From: Acidobacteriota bacterium
GTDB lineage: Bacteria > Acidobacteriota > Vicinamibacteria > Fen-336
DNA: 43,649 nucleotides
Assembly (NCBI GenBank): GCA_022340545.1
Contig: JAJDNV010000197.1
Location: 1-43,649, forward strand
Reading direction: 5' to 3'
How positions within the stretch are numbered: position 1 is the stretch's first letter; each line of letters opens with the position of its first letter. The notes under the pieces are model-generated. The model searched no databases. It saw only the letters and a program-made list of their open reading frames with translations, and had not been told where the DNA came from. Position numbers and translations under genes: made by a program. Below are positions 42,901 to 43,649 of this stretch, one piece after another.

Positions 42901-43649
42901 ATGTCATTGAAGCGGATTCCGGCCTCAGCCCTGGTCCTCGTGGCAACGGTGGCGCTCAGCGCCTGCCAGTACTCCAGCGGGCCGCTCGTCGCCCGCGACA
43001 GCCTCGAGGAGACCCGGGCCCTCGAGCCGGACGGTCGCTTCGAGCTGGAGAACGTCAACGGCCGCATCACCTTGGCCACGTGGTCGAAGGACGAGGTCCT
43101 GATCGAGGCCGAGCGGGCGGCGGTCAGCGAGGAGGCGCTGGAGCGCATCCGGATCGAGATCGACGGCGAGGGCGACGAGGTGCGGGTCAAGACCCGCTAC
43201 TCGCGGAGCAAGCCCTGGTTCATAGGCGGGAACCCCGGCAAGGTCGACTACCACGTCACCCTGCCCGCCGGCGCGCGGGCCCGGCTCAAGACGGTCAACG
43301 GGCCGGTCGACGTCGAGGCCCTCCACGGCGATCTCCGCGTGGAGTCCGTCAACGGGGGCCTGGAGCTCGACGACGTGGGCGGCGAGGTCCGCGCGCACAC
43401 GGTGAACGGGGGGATCCACGCCGTCTTCGATGTCCTCCCCGCGGGCGGCCACCACGAGTTCAGGACGGTCAACGGTGGGATCAAGGTCACCCTGCCCGAG
43501 GGCACGACCGGCCGGCTGGAGGCCCGCACCGTCAACGGGTCGATCGACTGCGACCTGCCCCTGGATGTCGAGACGAGGAAGAAGCGTTCCCTCGTTGGAC
43601 GGCTCGGTCCTGGCGGCGGGTCCTTCCAGCTCGACACCGTCAACGGCAG
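42901..43649 (+). CDS. DUF4097 beta-solenoid lipoprotein (3' truncated by window)
   Basis: A frame open from ATG 42901 (GGAGG ribosome site) to the window edge, 249 residues visible. The signal ends in an ALSAC lipobox. The mature part is a DUF4097 beta-solenoid with seven VNG turns (ENVNGRI, KTVNGPV, ESVNGGL, HTVNGGI, RTVNGGI, RTVNGSI and DTVNGR) mostly spaced at about 17-25 residues. This strict repeat is the hallmark of the family. Function is unknown; such proteins are thought to be envelope scaffold or adhesion proteins and are often linked to stress responses. The 3' end is not in the window. Confidence 0.85.
   Translation, partial: MSLKRIPASALVLVATVALSACQYSSGPLVARDSLEETRALEPDGRFELENVNGRITLATWSKDEVLIEAERAAVSEEALERIRIEIDGEGDEVRVKTRYSRSKPWFIGGNPGKVDYHVTLPAGARARLKTVNGPVDVEALHGDLRVESVNGGLELDDVGGEVRAHTVNGGIHAVFDVLPAGGHHEFRTVNGGIKVTLPEGTTGRLEARTVNGSIDCDLPLDVETRKKRSLVGRLGPGGGSFQLDTVNG

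Noticed and set aside
42719-42946. A minus-strand 75-codon frame through repeat copy D, and similar plus-strand frames through copies B and C
   Set aside because: The similarity between their peptides comes from the DNA repeat itself; frames differ in ends and lack starts with ribosome sites, so they are spurious.

Overview
The window is a high-GC bacterial chromosome segment with short intergenic gaps, frequent 4-bp start/stop overlaps and many lipoproteins with clear lipoboxes. It carries DUF4097, DUF2807 and DUF2167 proteins, a BlaI-M56 pair, a MoxR-DUF58-transglutaminase operon and a family B DNA polymerase. This mix suggests a Gram-negative environmental bacterium, possibly Acidobacteriota of the Thermoanaerobaculia/Holophagae type. 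That placement is an inference from gene content; there is no rRNA or other marker here. I saw no tRNA, rRNA, CRISPR array, integrase or transposase.

Layout. 1-1515: end of a GH130 phosphorylase overlapping a glycosyltransferase. 1660-3611: endonuclease V overlapping a beta-lactamase-fold lipoprotein. 3605-8311: VWA-domain protein (minus strand), DNA polymerase II and a small DUF6116 protein. 8423-15629: DUF2807 lipoprotein, a minus-strand pair (zinc-ribbon membrane protein and DUF2167 protein), and a 1412-residue membrane protein built from two similar halves. 15644-21156: visibly less GC-rich sugar-uptake cassette (ABC ATPase, permease, binding protein, FGGY kinase) lying exactly between two 29-bp direct repeats; the right repeat is the 3' end of a CBS-domain gene. 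21133-23640: CBS protein, cold-shock gene behind a short terminated leader, alpha/beta hydrolase and SnoaL-like lipoprotein. 23970-26335: M56 peptidase and BlaI repressor with an operator inside their promoter. 26465-28006: ATP-dependent DNA ligase. 28136-35027: six-gene, tightly coupled minus-strand operon built around MoxR, DUF58 and transglutaminase proteins. 35332-41169: radical SAM protein, divergent 4-alpha-glucanotransferase, LiaF-like membrane protein and a second serine-hydrolase lipoprotein. 41303-43649: POT-like transporter and a DUF4097 lipoprotein that runs off the end.

Two observations stand out. First, the sugar cassette has the structure of an integrated element: flanking 29-bp repeats, insertion at a gene's 3' end, and different base composition, but no recombinase. 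Second, four copies of an undescribed intergenic repeat of about 117-204 bp lie at 28.0, 35.1, 41.2 and 42.7 kb. Each has a conserved hairpin and a terminal GATGAATG block. One copy supplies the start codon of the ligase gene, and an adjacent fragment supplies the stop codon of the neighbouring gene.

Several genes have a TAnnnT box only 6-9 bases before the start codon, which points to leaderless transcripts. Functionally the window combines glycan and alpha-glucan metabolism, DNA repair (endonuclease V, Pol II, ATP ligase) and a large set of envelope proteins.
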